This document shows positions 21,801 through 33,765 of a DNA stretch of 64,000 nt, in pieces. The position numbers were made by a program, and so were the translations under genes. Each line of letters opens with the position of its first letter. Positions within the stretch are counted from its first letter, which is position 1. The DNA is from Galeopsis tetrahit (taxonomy: Eukaryota > Streptophyta > Magnoliopsida > Lamiales > Lamiaceae): NCBI GenBank assembly GCA_963675135.1, contig OY776132.1:558001-622000 (forward strand), given 5' to 3'. Below the pieces are notes generated by a model. That model was not told the origin of the DNA, made no database searches, and saw only the letters and a list, made by a program, of their open reading frames with translations.

Positions 21801-22817
21801 TTACTTGTACACTTCAAATATAAAAATAATTCACAAAATAGATACATTTACTATATCATTTTATTTTTAAAATTATTATTAATTTTATATCCACATTTTC
21901 TCTTATTAATACACCTCACTAATTTTTTTTTAGACCTCACCAAATCTATTTTATATTTTATTAAATCACCCAAACTGATTCTTACTTATTTGATCTCACA
22001 CTCCACTAAATTTACATTTTTTAAAAAGTGAAGCAATCAAAATATAAAAATCACTATCGACAGGGGAGTATATTTTAAGTTCTACATTTAACTAATAGTG
22101 GCTAAATTCTCAACAACGATTGGAGTTGTATACTTTTTCACAAGCTAGAACAATCAAAATAACTTTCTTTCAAAACATACAAAAATCGTTAAATTTAAAT
22201 TAATGAAATGAGATGTATTGAAAATTTATAATTTTTTTTTTGTATATATAAATATGTTTGTCTTTGTATTAGTGTAAATTGGGCCCCCCAATCTGTAATT
22301 TCTGGGTCCTTCACTGTATAAAATAGTAATGTTTATACATTGCAAATATTTTTTAATTTTTATGTTTTAATTCATCAGAAAGTTTTATTTCACTTAATTC
22401 ACAGTCGGCAGCAAAGGTGACGAGCACAGTTTTAAAAAATACAACATTATCATTTTCGAATGTGATGGGCCCACGCGAAGAAGTCAAACTATTTGGACAC
22501 CATTTAGCTTACATTTCTCCTTCGGTTTATGGGTTTCCTCAAGTAAGTATGTATATATACTTTATTTATTTCTAAATGCATATTTATTTCTTTATTTATT
22601 TATTATTATGATTTAATTAATTTGTGAATATTGATGCATGCAGTCACTGGTCATCCATTTCCAAAGCTATGCTGGGAAGCTTATAATTTCGATTGGTGCT
22701 GATGAAAAATTGATTCCAAATCCTCATCAACTCTGCGATGATTTTGTTAAATCTCTTGAAGATATTAAGGAGGCTGTAATAAAAAGAGGGCTTCTCAATG
22801 ATGAGAATAATGTGTGA
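18801..22817 (+). CDS. WSD1-like: WSD1-like O-acyltransferase, gene 2 (type A)
   Basis: Exons 18801-18977, 19593-20150, 20954-21020, 21120-21211, 21297-21506, 22405-22542, 22644-22817; 471 residues, open throughout. Catalytic HHSMGDG at about 135-141; hydrophobic segment about 178-200; NLRPTP; NVMGPREEV in exon 6. Exon 4 is 24 bp shorter than in gene 3, losing the residues around KIMNKSTNC, and exon 5 lacks one codon (NGWGN for NGMWGN); both are in frame. Type A marks: VTNLTKMP, WEIH, PEALP, KRDKSG, VDTVEF, ATELTYK. An ATG at 18768 is in frame (11 more residues) but only about 30 bp from the TATA box. Intron 5 holds an hAT element, intron 1 repeat Y, intron 2 a Stowaway. Confidence 0.93.
19084..19379. 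mobile_element. repeat Y, TIR element in intron 1 of gene 2
   Basis: Inverted ends built around TTCATTTTACATCCTGTAAC at the left and its near-complement GTTACAGGACGCAAAATGAA at the right. The interior repeats CAATTTACATC and its complement. Related copies lie at 60345-60733 and, incomplete, at 62219-62640. Confidence 0.6.
20551..20886. mobile_element. old Stowaway-like MITE in intron 2 of gene 2
   Basis: Ends TTCCCTTCCTCCATTCACAAA...TTTGTGTAATGAGAGAG with TA flanks; the inner inverted part is CACAAATAAGTGACGTTTTAG. Diverged versions occupy intron 2 of gene 3 (from 30213), gene 5 (46543-46875) and the relic (34050-34679). The insertion therefore predates those duplications. Confidence 0.65.
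21684..22316. mobile_element. hAT-type element in intron 5 of gene 2, 633 bp
   Basis: Ends CAGGGACGGACCCAG and CTGGGTCCTTCACTG are flanked by a perfect 8-bp duplication TATAAAAT (21676-21683 and 22317-22324). AT-rich interior without transposase. Absent from intron 5 of the other paralogues, so recent. It shares end sequence with the larger element at 42897-45020. Confidence 0.85.
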
Positions 22818-23282
22818 TAAAAATATTGGAATTAAGATTCATACCATACTACATATGGTAGACATTATATTTGTGGAAAAGTGTGTATGTATAAGTAATG
22901 CATTATGAAGAATATGTAATATGTTTGTTTCCTTGCATACAACAATTCTATTAAATAATTTAAGTTTTGTGATAATTTGTCAAATTTGATTGTAATTTGA
23001 AATTCGAAAGAATTATGTTTCATCTAAAAGTTTAACTCGTAGCCGAATTATCACCTCTTACCCTTTTTTGGGAGAAGACTCATCTAGTGGATAATTAGAT
23101 GGGTGAAGTTGCTTTCAACAAGAATAGAACTCAGGACACGTGATCCCTTGTGGCTCTGATACAATGAAAAAAAATTGTCACATTTAAAAGTACGAACTTT
23201 TATAGAGGGTGAGAAAAATTAATTCTTATATATTAATTCCTAATAAAATTAAAGTCTTCATTTCAAACTATTTTAATGTATG
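22818..23282. other. 3' flank of gene 2
   Basis: 22820-22975 matches the 3' flanks of genes 3, 5 and 6 (TATGGTAGACATTATATTTGTGG, GCATACAACAATTCTATTAAATAA). The rest is AT-rich with no gene or clear element. Confidence 0.5.
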
Positions 23283-24640
23283 AATCAATAATTCACACTG
23301 CTGAAAAAACTTATTAGAAACGAATGTGCTGTTCATAATAATCTGGAACTGCCGAATGACTATGCATTTATACAAGTGAGCCCTCAAAACTTATGGGCCA
23401 TAAAATAGCTGTAATGGGCCGAATTGACTAAGCCCAACTATAAAGCGTAAACATAAATATGACGAATGCAGTTATTGTAACATTAACTTCAATACCCCCT
23501 CAAAAAAAAAAAAAAAAAAAAAAAACATTAACTTCAATACTCTCCCCAAGTTGGAGCGTGTAGATCTCGAATGTCCAACTTATCTCGAAAAAAATGGAAA
23601 CGATCAGTATCCAAGACTTCAGTGAATATGTCGGCCAACTGGTTTTGGGTTGAAATTAGGTGAGATTGTACATTTCCACGTGCCTACAACTCACTCACGT
23701 CAACATGTTTCGTCCTCTCATGAAACACCGGATTAACTGCAATTTGACGGACTGCTTGGTTGTCGCAGAAGAGTGGTATGGGCCCAGTTTGTTTTTACGT
23801 CAAAGTCTTGGAGAAGCCAGCACAACCAAACAACTTCACAAAATGTGGCTGCCATAGCCCTATATTCCCCAGATCTTTGATGTCGAATTTAATATTCAAG
23901 TATCGCGAGCTTAACGTATGAGCACATCATCAACATAAATGAGTGCAACAACATAGGTGGAACCCTTGCAAAACACAAAGAGAGAATGATCGGCTCGAGA
24001 TTGGTAAAAATTGATGGGTAAGAGTGCATGGGTAAATTTCTCGTACCAATTTCGAGATGCCTGACGGAGGCTATATAATGATTTTTATAGTTTGCAAACA
24101 CGTTTGTCGCCTTCTTTCGCAAACCCTTGCGGAATACTAATGTACACATGTTCAACCAAATCTCCATGCAAAAAGTCGTTATTAACATCCAATTAATGTT
24201 CCCCCAGTTCCATTTAGCCGTGATGCTCAACATACAACGGGTGGTAACAAGCTTTGCCATCGACGCGAAAGTTTAATGGAAATCCACTCCTTCAATCTAA
24301 GTAAAACCTTTCGCAACAAGTCGTGCCTTGTATCTTTCCACGTCCCATTTTTCTCCAAGGAATGGATCTCCTTTTCCATGGCCTTACGCTATAACAGATC
24401 TTTGATAGCCTAGAAGAAGTGTCTTGGCTCATCACAAAAGGTGATGGCCGCTAAGAATGCCTTGTGAGCATGAGAAAATTTATTATACGTAATAAATTTT
24501 CAGATAGGGTATAACGTCGAGACAACAGAGTTGGTAGTGGGCCGTGAATGGTCCAGTGATAGGGGAAAATTTGTATCGAGTGCTAGATGAAAGGTCGTGT
24601 CGTAACTGGAGAGGAAACGGGGATGGGCTTTGAGCACATG
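23283..24640 (-). mobile_element. minus-strand copia remnant: RNase H, RT and possible 3' LTR
   Basis: The minus strand encodes, across several frames, copia RT (around QLDVNN, CKSLYGLRQASRNWYEKF, ALIYVDDV; 24300-23900) and RNase H (NPVFHERTKHVD, QLADIFTEVL, APTWG; 23800-23530). Many frameshifts and stops. A possible 3' LTR remnant lies left of 23500 (TGTTACAATAACTGC on the minus strand). The part right of 24330 fits the linker before RT. This is a separate element from the 1823-6590 one. Confidence 0.7.
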
Positions 24641-24913
24641 AATTCGTTCCAAACCCACATGAGTAGCGTGGGTGGAGAGGAGGTCGTTTTTATTGGTGAA
24701 GAAAAATGAGGAAGAAGAAGAAGGGTAGAAGAGACTAAGAGGAAATTTAGGGTTTTAGTGATGGGGTGTATTTATTAAATGGAATTTTAGAGAAAAATGA
24801 TACTAGTTTAGATAGTTAGAGAAATTTCATCTATAAAACGCCATTTTTTAAGGAAAGTACATATAACAGGGGAGTGCATCTAACATTCATGGATGGGCAA
24901 ATAATCAACGCCT
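24641..24913. mobile_element. Mutator-like family fragment (right end)
   Basis: Ends GTGCATCTAACATTCATGG...CAACGCCT, similar to the right end of the element at 49531-50452 (GTGCATCTAACATACCTGG...CCCACGTCT) and of 49031-49244. Purine-rich GAAGAAGAAGGG and a GGGGTGTATTTATTAAAT stretch also match that family. The left end is missing or lies within the copia remnant. Confidence 0.5.
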
Positions 24914-26671
24914 AAACATGCTCCCCTTCAGGGTATCAAGAGATGAGGCCCAATACTCGTTAAGAGTCCAAGAGGCCCAATACTAAATACTAATGTTTCC
25001 GTTATTTTCTCTCCCTAGTTTTCGTGATCCGTTTTTTAATTTTTTCGAATAAGATTTTTAATGTTCAAATTTCAACTATATATCAGTAATATAAATGCGA
25101 ACATATATAAAATTATTATACTTCATCTGTCAATTAAAAGTGCAATAACTTTTTTTAATAGTACATGTTTTTAAAAAAATTATATTTTAATTATAAAGAA
25201 TATATAATGAATAAAAAATATATTTGGTAGATATTCAATATTGTTAATAAAGTAAAAAAAATATTTAAAAATGAACTATTTAAATATAATAAGTATATTC
25301 TTTTTAACTAAAAAAAAATAAAAAATGAACATACTTTTTTGATGAAAGAATGAAGTAATATTTATTGGCACGTAGATTAGATTGACGAGACGAATTCCAC
25401 AAAAACGACCCATCCCATACGGGCAAGTTCCCTATATACTAGATGTGAGTTTATAGTAGCGAGCGAGGTATGGTTGCGTATTAAACTATAATTTGCTTAC
25501 TAAAGTCAATAATTAATTGACAGTTGCGCGTGATTTTCGGTCTATCAAAGTTTCTGACATGTTTTAATGAAAAATTGGCATCTAGTGTAATTAATGATCA
25601 TCATGCTCGAGTGATACTCGAGTGCAATTAGTTGTATTTATACAATTGAAATTGAACTTCAATAAATTTAGTTCAATACTGAATTTAAAATTAAATTGAG
25701 TAAATTAAATATTAAAATTTAAGTGTATCTACACTCAATTGTATATAAGAATTTGTCTAAATTTAAAACGGAGGGAGCACATAACAATTTATCAAAATAA
25801 ATAAATGGATAAATAAATGGAAGCAATAAATTAGGTAGTTGGGGAATTACCGAGCTTTTATTATTTGCAACTATGAATTGGGTGAGAGTTATATGTACTT
25901 ATGACAGTGCCAAATATTTTTAATTCTTATGAACAATAAAAAAGTAATTCACACCGTCAATTATTATTAGCAAAAACTAATGTGTACTGTATAAATTATT
26001 TAATATGTGTGCGCGCAACCAAATGATCGACATTTTAATTTTGGTCGAGTTTGTCGTGTAAGACTTGCAACCACGTAATATGATTGAATTGCACAACGTT
26101 TATTTGTTTATAATCACTATTGGACAATTATTTTTTAGTTACATAATTCTCTCATTATTATTTTTCTAGTTAAAAGTCCTTAGTGGTGTGATCATTCAAG
26201 ATTTAAAATTTGAGGGTGCGGAAAATATTAAGCAAAATACTACTCCCTTCGTCTCGATGAAAACTACCCATTATCTTTGGTCATTGAGAAAAAAGAATAT
26301 ACTGAAATGTGAGAGGGCGTTATTTGCCAAAAAAAAAAAATGAGTATCTTTCATTGGGACGAACAAAATATTTTAATTAATTTTCACCGGAACAGATTGA
26401 GTATTTAATAATAAAAGTAATACAATTTGGTGCAACTTAAATAATAAAAAAAAAATGCATAACATCATTTAACAGTGAAAATTAAGAAGTATTGTGTATT
26501 AATTTTTGAGATTGTAAGAGAATTGAAGTAGTTTTAAAATGTTGAACCTGATTCTTTCAGAAATGAAATGGGGATGCAACTAAAATAATTTGTGTCAAAA
26601 TTAACAAATTAATTATTTTTTTACCTAAGATTTAAAAAAAATAAAATAAAATTGGGGTACAGATGTACCCT
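24914..26671. other. intergenic upstream of gene 3
   Basis: 25490-25610 and 25800-25960 are the duplicated modules also found upstream of genes 1 and 2. 25080-25340 is AT-rich. 26241-26400 looks like a decayed Stowaway (CTCCCTTCGTCTCGATGAAAA...TTTCATTGGGACG). No gene. Confidence 0.5.
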
Positions 26672-26680
26672 CAATTTCTA

Positions 26681-28099
26681 GGGACGGGATCTCCTGTTAC
26701 ACAATGGTGTTACATCTTCTGTTACACCCTTTAGATGAATGACACTTGTCCTAATAATTAATTTAGATTAACTATGGTCAAATAAAATTCCTTAATTATC
26801 TCCCTCAAATCTACATCAACCTTATCAAATATTAAAGAAAAAAAATCACAGAAAATATTTTTCAACACATATTATAAAAAAAAAAAAAATTATACTCAAT
26901 TTGTTTAAATAATTTATATAGAAAAATCTTAAACAATTTAAAAAAAAAATTGCAATCAGTTTGCTTAAATATAATAAACACGTTTAAATAATTTAATATT
27001 TTTGACATTTTGTTTAAATATAAAAGTATTTAAAAATATACTTTAACAATTAAATAAAAATGGTCAAATTAAAGAAAAAAAATTAAAATATGAAAATTAC
27101 AAAAAAAGTAAGTATTTATTTTATTGAAGTATTATGAAACAACAAAACATGAGAATTATTATGATAAATTAATATAAAATTTAAGATAAAAAATGTTAAG
27201 TAATATAGTTAAATATAAAACTGAATATAAAAGCATTTACAAAAACAAATACAAAGGTTTCAAAAAAAAAAAATTAGGTTTGATCGTAAATTTATTTATA
27301 ATTATATTCCATTTAATTAGTTAGTTTTGTATAAATTATATTTACTCAACACTTTTTTATAAAATTTTATATTGAATTTTGTATTTAATTATATTTTAAA
27401 TGTTAAAAATTATTAAATTATACTCCCTCCGTCCAATTTTATTATTCCCACTTTCCTTGGTTGTCCAATTTTATTATGCTCATACCCTTTTTGGAAACAA
27501 TACTATTCATACTACTTTATCTCCACCCTCCTACCATCACTTATTTACCCATTTTGCCATTTATTTTATTCACAAACAATCATTTCTTTATAAATGGACC
27601 CCACAATACCCCCATCATACCCCCAACTTATCTACTTTATGAATAAACTAATTAATATTCATTAAAACTCGGCATAATCAAATTGGACGGAGGGAGTATT
27701 TTTTAATTACGTTTATATTGAGTTTTGCATTTAATTATATTTAAATAAAATGTCAAAAATTATTACATTATTTAAAAGTATTTAGTTATATTTGAACAAA
27801 CCGTTTGTAATATCTTTTTTTTTTTTTTTTGAAAAGTGTTTTTTCTATATAAAATTATTTAAACAAATTGAGTATATATATATATATATATTTTTTTTTT
27901 TTATAATATGTGTTAAAAAAATATTTCCTGTAATTTTTTTTCTTTAAATATTTGATAAGGTTTATGTAGATTTGAGGGAGATAATTAAGGAATTTTGTTT
28001 GACCATAGTTAATCTAAATTAATTACTAGGACAAGTGTCATTCATCTAAAGAGTGTAACAGAAGATGTAACACCATTGTGTAACAGGAGATCCCGTCCC
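26681..28099. mobile_element. long-TIR Mutator-like element, 1,419 bp, with nested Stowaway
   Basis: Inverted ends start GGGACGGGATCTCCTG and end CAGGAGATCCCGTCCC, with homology extending inward about 210 bp (through TTGACCATAGTTAATC, AGATTTGAGGGAG, AAATATTTGATAAGG). They are flanked by a perfect 9-bp duplication CAATTTCTA (26672-26680, 28100-28108). The 9-bp duplication and long ends fit Mutator-like elements. The core is AT-rich and non-coding, interrupted by the Stowaway at 27423-27696. Confidence 0.88.
27423..27696. mobile_element. Stowaway MITE nested in the long-TIR element
   Basis: CTCCCTCCGTCCAATTTTAT...CAAATTGGACGGAGGGAG with TA at both flanks, 274 bp. The complete inverted ends make it the best-preserved Stowaway in the window. 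Confidence 0.9.
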
Positions 28100-28108
28100 C
28101 AATTTCTA

Positions 28109-28840
28109 CACTGCATCGTGACCTGTCATTAAAATTCAATTTATACCATTAAAAGTTAAATTTCTTGTATTAAATCCTGACCGGATCATGTTTAATGCAA
28201 AATAAAGTATAAATGTTAAAGTGGAGCCACACCTCGTACATGAGACCATTCAACACAAAACTCACCCTATATTATATGTAATTTTTAAACATCATCACTA
28301 GATGCATAATATAATGTGCTCATGGAGTCATGCGTAATTAAGTAAATAGGAGCACATTTTTCAAATACCACGACTTTACCATATGAAAATGGACTTTAAT
28401 TACCATATGAAAATAATGAGACTCATTGTGTGGATAAATGAATATGGTTGAAGTAATTGGAGTTGTGTTCAGCGGAATTTAAACTGATCAGGACATGGGC
28501 ATGAGCCAAATACTCTGATACTATCAAGAAAAAATCTCATCTAAAAGTGTAGGGATGTGTCAAAATAATTCATTAATATTCCCTCCGTTCCTGTGAAAAC
28601 AATTCAACTTTCTTTTTTCGTCTGTCTCAATAAAAACTACACATTTTCTTTTTGATAAACTACTTTCTTTCACATTTTATTATATTTTTTTCTCAATCAG
28701 ATCACCCCTAATACATCTATTTATTTGTCGAATTCGTCCCCTATATACATTATCACGAATATCTACCTACATTTAATTTGATCCGCATTGATGTAAGGGT
28801 TCATTAATAAAAAGCATGGGCAATAACGTGTTAATTTGTC
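28109..28840. other. 5' flank of gene 3
   Basis: 28180-28560 and 28740-28860 match the gene 2 upstream region (CATGAGACCATTCAACAC, ATCTACCTACATTTAATTTG, ATCCGCATTGATRTAAG). 28580-28740 contains a decayed Stowaway-like stretch (CCCTCCGTTCCTGTGAAAAC). TATATATAT at 28841-28849 is the likely TATA box. Confidence 0.55.
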
Positions 28841-28914
28841 TATATATATGCATGTATATGTGTGGGGGCTAAATCACTCTCATGCTCATAACCATGAAAA
28901 ATAGTAACAAGATA

Positions 28915-31900
28915 ATGGCCATAGAAGAAGAAGAAGAAGAAGAGCCAGCTAGCCCTAGTGCTCGATTGATGCATGCTAAAGAACTCAATCTCTGTATAAT
29001 CACTCTGATTGGTTACAACACACCGATCGATCCAAGCTTATACAAGAAGTGCGTCGAGCAAACGCTCCTCAAACATCCTCGTTTCTTCAGCATCCTTGTA
29101 AGTCAAACGATATATTTTTAAAATTTGCAATTCGATATCAGACCATTTAATTTTTTTCAATTCTAGCTATCACATGACTATTTGCGAAAAATTGTCATAT
29201 GATATAAATGTCGTGTTTTTTTATACTAACTTATATATTATCATATTTTAAATAAAATAAGACGGAGAAGGAGGGAAATTGTTTGTGGAGGCGAACACAC
29301 GTGGACGTCGACGACCATGTCTTTGTCACGGATTTGGATCCTGATATGGAGCCCTCCGATGAATTTGTCGAGGATTTCGTAACAAATTTGACGAAAATGC
29401 CCCTGGATATGACAAAGCCACCCTGGGAAATCCACATTCTTAATGTGAAAACATCGGACGCAAAGGCGACTGCCGTATTCAAATTTCATCATTCAATTGG
29501 AGATGGAGTGTCTCTCATGTCTCTTTGTCATGCATGTTCCAAGAAGATCTCAGATCCTGAGGCTTTACCCGAAATGCCCTTGTCCAAGAAACACAAACGT
29601 GATAAATCAGGGTTGATCAAGGGGTTATTTGTCTTTTTGTGGACAATATTTTGGGCTATTTTCTACACTTGGGTTGATACTGTCGAGTATATTGCTACAC
29701 TAATGTTCTTGAAAGATGGAGAGACTCCAATTAAAGCAACTGAGTTCACTTATAAGAGATTTGTTCACCGGATTGTTAATTTTGATGATGTTAAGCTCGT
29801 CAAGACAGCAATGAATGTGGTATGTTCTACGTTCTCTACGAGTTTTTATTTTTCTATTTTTATAATTCACATTTCTAAAATGGAAATACTACTCACACAC
29901 TACTTTCTTTCGAAAGAGTTCCCCTCCTGTACAAAAGGGTATGTGCAGAGAATCGGAGAACCCTTAAATCTCACACACGTGTGGGTGGGTGTGATCCAAG
30001 GGTTCCTCTTCTTCACAAGATCCCATGTACAAGATGGGATTCAAATCACTTTATTTTTTATTTTATCTGCACTTGCTCACAAATTTTTATTTTTTATATA
30101 AGAACAATTAGTTCTTAAAACTCGTGTCTATATAACTCGAATGAAAATTATAAAAATTGACCGTGGAGTATATATATGTTGAAAATTTGCCCTATATATA
30201 TTTTTTTTAATACTTCGTCTGCTCACAAATTAATAAGTGACGTTTTAGCTTTTTTTGGTGAAATTAAGAAAGAGTATATATTGTTAAATTTGTCCTTAAT
30301 TAATGAATAGATTCTTTTAACACATCTCATAATTTTAGCTTCCGATAAATATTTTATCTTTTTCACATATTTTCAAATTCTTCATCAAATTTTATGAAGA
30401 GAATACTTAATGTGAGAAAAGGTAAGAATGGCAGAGAATTTATAATTAATTGGAAAAAACAGTGCAAAATTGTTAAAACACTATTTAATTGTGTACAAAT
30501 CATAAGCATAAGGCGCAAAAACGTTATTTATTTTGTCAGCCGTATGTATATTAAATATTTTATTTATTTATAAGATTCTGACATTTTAATTTCCTATATC
30601 CAAATAAGAGCATTAATGATGTTGTGCTTGGAGTCACAGAAGCTGGCCTCACACGTTATCTCAACACAAGATATGGTAACTTAATTATTATTTTTTTTTT
30701 TTTGCAATTCTTGAAATTATTTATTTAATATATATCTCCATATTTTCCCGCAGAAAAAGATGGGGAAAATGGTGGGAAAATCATGAATAAGAGCACTAAT
30801 TGTTTACCAAGAAATTTGCGAGTTAGGTCAACTGTTGTGTTTAACCTAAGACCTACCCCAACTATTGAGGTATTCACATTTTCAATTCCCATTTAATTAT
30901 ATATATACGGTGCATAAAATATTGGTACATATTAAGGTGTATAAGTGAATAAAAAAATAGATCAAATTATATATTGATTTATTGCAGAATTTATTCGAGA
31001 TGATGGAGAAAAGAAAATTAAATGGAATGTGGGGCAATGCAGTAGGCATCGTTATTCTTCCTTTGACTATATCTCTACAAGACGATCCTTTAACTTACAT
31101 TCGTCATGCAAAATCCAACATGGATAAAAAGAAACTATCAATTGGGCACAAATCTTCCACCTTTGTAATGAAGACACTAATGCGATTGTTCGGAACCAAG
31201 GTAACAATTTATCGATTTCTATTGAAAAATGATAATGATTTCACGGTTAGAGGACTGGTGAAACATTAAATAAAAAAAATATATATATATTAGACATTCT
31301 ATAATTACATGCTTTTATTTCTCCATAAATTCACAGTCGGCAGCCAGGGTGACGAGGGCAGTTTTAAAAAATACAACATTAACATTTTCGAATGTGATGG
31401 GCCCACAAGAAGAGGTCAAATTATTTGGACACCATTTAGCTTACATGTCTCCTTCGATTTATGGGTTTCCTCAAGTAAGTATTCGTTTATTTGGAAGTTA
31501 TCAATTTTAACATTTGAGACTGTTCTACTTAAAATTACTTTTTTTTTTTTTTATCAAACTCCCTATTTTCCCGTCCCAAAATTATAGTCTCGTTTTATTT
31601 TTAACTCAAACAAATAAAACATCATTTATTATTGTGCATATAATTCAGGATTTTACCTATAAACTTCTAAACATGCACTTATTTAAATGCCCTTTAGAAT
31701 TGAAAAATCATTTTTTCTTCCGCACATTACAATAATTTAAATATTCATTAAATAAAGTAATATTGACATAACACACTCCCAAAAGAGAACGAGACTATAT
31801 TTTGGGACAAACATAAACAGAATACGGGTCCTTAATTCTGGAACGGAGGGAGTATTATTTAATCAACGTGCAATTTATTTATTAATTTTATGAATTTTGA

Positions 31901-32070
31901 TGCAGTCACTGAGCATCCATTTCCAAAGCTATGCTGGGAAGCTTATAATTTCGATTGGTGCTGATGAAAAATTGATTCCAAATCCTCATCAACTCTGCGA
32001 TGATTTGGTTAAGTCTCTTGGAGATATTAAGGAAGCTGTAATAAGAAGAGGAAATCTCAATGATGAGTGA
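28915..32070 (+). CDS. WSD1-like: WSD1-like O-acyltransferase, gene 3 (type A)
   Basis: Exons 28915-29097, 29262-29819, 30609-30675, 30754-30869, 30988-31200, 31337-31474, 31906-32070; 479 residues, open throughout. The most compact copy. Catalytic motif reads HHSIGDG (about 137-143). The N-terminus has a run of seven Glu. Exon 2 begins TEKEGNCLWRRT in place of the VEKKGKC or MEKKGKC of relatives. The last exon ends RRGNLNDE and is three codons shorter than in genes 2, 6 and 7. The upstream ATG at 28882 is in frame (11 codons). Intron 2 carries the ancestral Stowaway and intron 6 a private MITE. Closest relative in the window: gene 2; its exon 2 second half is nearly identical to that of gene 5. 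Confidence 0.93.
31559..31850. mobile_element. Stowaway-like MITE in intron 6 of gene 3
   Basis: CTCCCTATTTTCCCGTCCC...CAAAATTATAGTCTCG mirrors CGAGACTATATTTTGGGA...GGAACGGAGGGAG, followed by TA. A related but decayed start (CTCCCTCAATCCCAAAATTAT) lies in intron 6 of gene 5 near 47954. Confidence 0.65.
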
Positions 32071-32179
32071 TGGAATATTGGACCCACGTATTAATTAATT
32101 TCTGTATTAATTGGAAGACCCATACCATACTACTATGGAAAAGTGTGTATGTATTATGAAGAATATGTAGTCTGATTTC

Positions 32180-32310
32180 TATGGGGTCAGTCCATACAGA
32201 GCGTAAAATTTGGCTTTAAACGGGACCCCATAAGTGAGCGGTGGGATTGGTCCCCTGGGATTAGTCGATCTTTGTACCAGATACCCGAGACTTCAAAAAA
32301 AAAATATATA
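32180..32310 (+). mobile_element. SINE-like 3' fragment
   Basis: GGTGGGATTGGTCCCCTGG, GATTAGTCGATC, CCCGAGACTTC followed by a run of A resembles the 3' end of plant tRNA-derived SINEs and related tails. It is inserted in the 3' flank of gene 3 between blocks that are adjacent in gene 5 (AAGAATATGTAGTCT and GTTTCCT...). The 5' tRNA-like part is not recognisable. Confidence 0.35.
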
Positions 32311-32352
32311 GTATGTTTGTTTCCTTGCATACAACAATTCTATTAAATAATA

Positions 32353-32616
32353 CTCCACCTCCCACAAAAATAGTCACATACAGTATTCCTTTTTTAAATG
32401 TCCTAAATTATAGACACATTTCTTCTTTTACTTTAGTATGAAATGATTATTGTCAATTAATTTTGCCCCTAATTAATAAGGATAATTAAAGCTTTGCAGA
32501 TTTTGGAGAGTGAGATTTTAAGGGCAAAATTGGCACATTAGCTAAATTTGATTACATTTTTTTTTTTAAAATTTGTGTGTAAAGTCAAATGTGGCTATTT
32601 TTTGGGACGGATGAAG
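32353..32616. mobile_element. Stowaway-like MITE 3' of gene 3
   Basis: CTCCACCTCCCACAAAAATAG...CTATTTTTTGGGACGGATGAAG with TA flanks, 264 bp. Same subfamily as 13398-13654. Confidence 0.7.
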
Positions 32617-32627
32617 TATATATAATT

Positions 32628-33299
32628 CTGCCGCCACCTCCCACGCGTCGCCTCTTTTCTCACCGCCGTCGAAGGTAGGTGTTTTTCTTTTCTTCTTTTT
32701 TTGTTCACCGCGCAGAGCACCCTCGCCCAGCGCCGCCTCCTCCCTCTCCGTAGTCTACGCTAGGTAGGGTTTTTTTTGTTTTTTTTTTAGTTTATGTTCC
32801 CGGCAGCTGCGGCGGCGCCTACTCGCCCAGTGACGGCGCCGTCCCCCTCCCTCACTCCCGCGGCAACCTTCTCCGCTCCTACTCCCCAACTCCTCTGGCG
32901 GCCGCGCCGGAGTCGACCCTCTTTTTTTTTTTTTTTTTTTTTCCAGCAACTTGTCGACGATAGTTTATATTTTCGATCATAAGTTGTCGAAAATTTTGAT
33001 TTTTAAAAAAAATAATATTTTTGATAAAAGTTGTCAACATGCAAGAGTGTTTTTCGTCGACAAACCATTGTCGAAAAATGTATTTTTTAAAAAAATTCTA
33101 AGTTTATTTTTTTTTCCTGGTGTTGCGGCGGCTCCTTAAATTAGGGTTAGGTTTTAAGGTTGAAAAGTAAAGGGAGAATGTATTTATTTGGGTTATTTTA
33201 GTATTAGGGTAGTTTAGGTATTTTACATGATTATTAAATTAATAAATGGAGAACGGAAGTATATTTAAGAAAGCTGGAGGGGTATATAATGAAACCCAA
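32628..33299. mobile_element. Mutator-like insertion with GC-rich segments
   Basis: Comparison with the 3' flank of gene 5 shows sequence on both sides belongs together (ATAATATAATTAGTGTTGGGC). The inserted block is flanked by TATATAATT (32619-32627) and AATATAATT (33300-33308), a near-perfect 9-bp duplication. It contains CGCC-rich stretches (32630-32910), long T runs, and AT-rich repeats with GTTGTCGAAAATTTT like those in 49531-50452. Clear terminal inverted repeats are not seen, so class is inferred from the duplication and family likeness. Confidence 0.5.
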
Positions 33300-33308
33300 A
33301 ATATAATT

Positions 33309-33765
33309 AGTGTTGGGCTTGAGTCTATTGTTTGCTGGTCTTTGGGATGAATCATAAGGCCCAATTAACCTCATTTCTTGTCCCGCGTATGTAGAAAGCT
33401 TCACACTATTGTTGTTTGGGTCTTCTTATACTTGGCAATCGAGAGTGTGTGTGAGTGCTATCCAAAGTATTTCTTTGGCTATTTCCCTTTATATTTATTC
33501 GACCGTTTTATTAGGTGTCTGAGCTCGTTAGAGTGCACTTTAACGTGGCTTGAGGAAAACGACCAAGAAACTCGAGTCTAATGGCAGTGGGTGGCATGGA
33601 AACCAAACAATTACCTAGAAAGAAGAAAGGAAAATTAAGTAAATTAACAGCCCACAAAAATGGCCTACAAAATTGAAAGAAAAACACTAGTAACAACTAA
33701 AAACAAAACTCAATCTGCCAAAAGACTAAATGGGCCACGCTCAAAATCACCTAACCACTATGAGA
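33309..33765. other. duplicated 3'-flank block of gene 3
   Basis: Matches the gene 5 3' flank (48950-49030 and 49245-49530): GTGTTGGGCTTKAGTCTATTG, GGCTTGAGGAAAACGACC, GCCCACAAAAATGGCCTAC. Here it is uninterrupted from 33385 on and so gives the empty site for insertions at 49031-49244 and 49531-50452. No gene. Confidence 0.65.
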
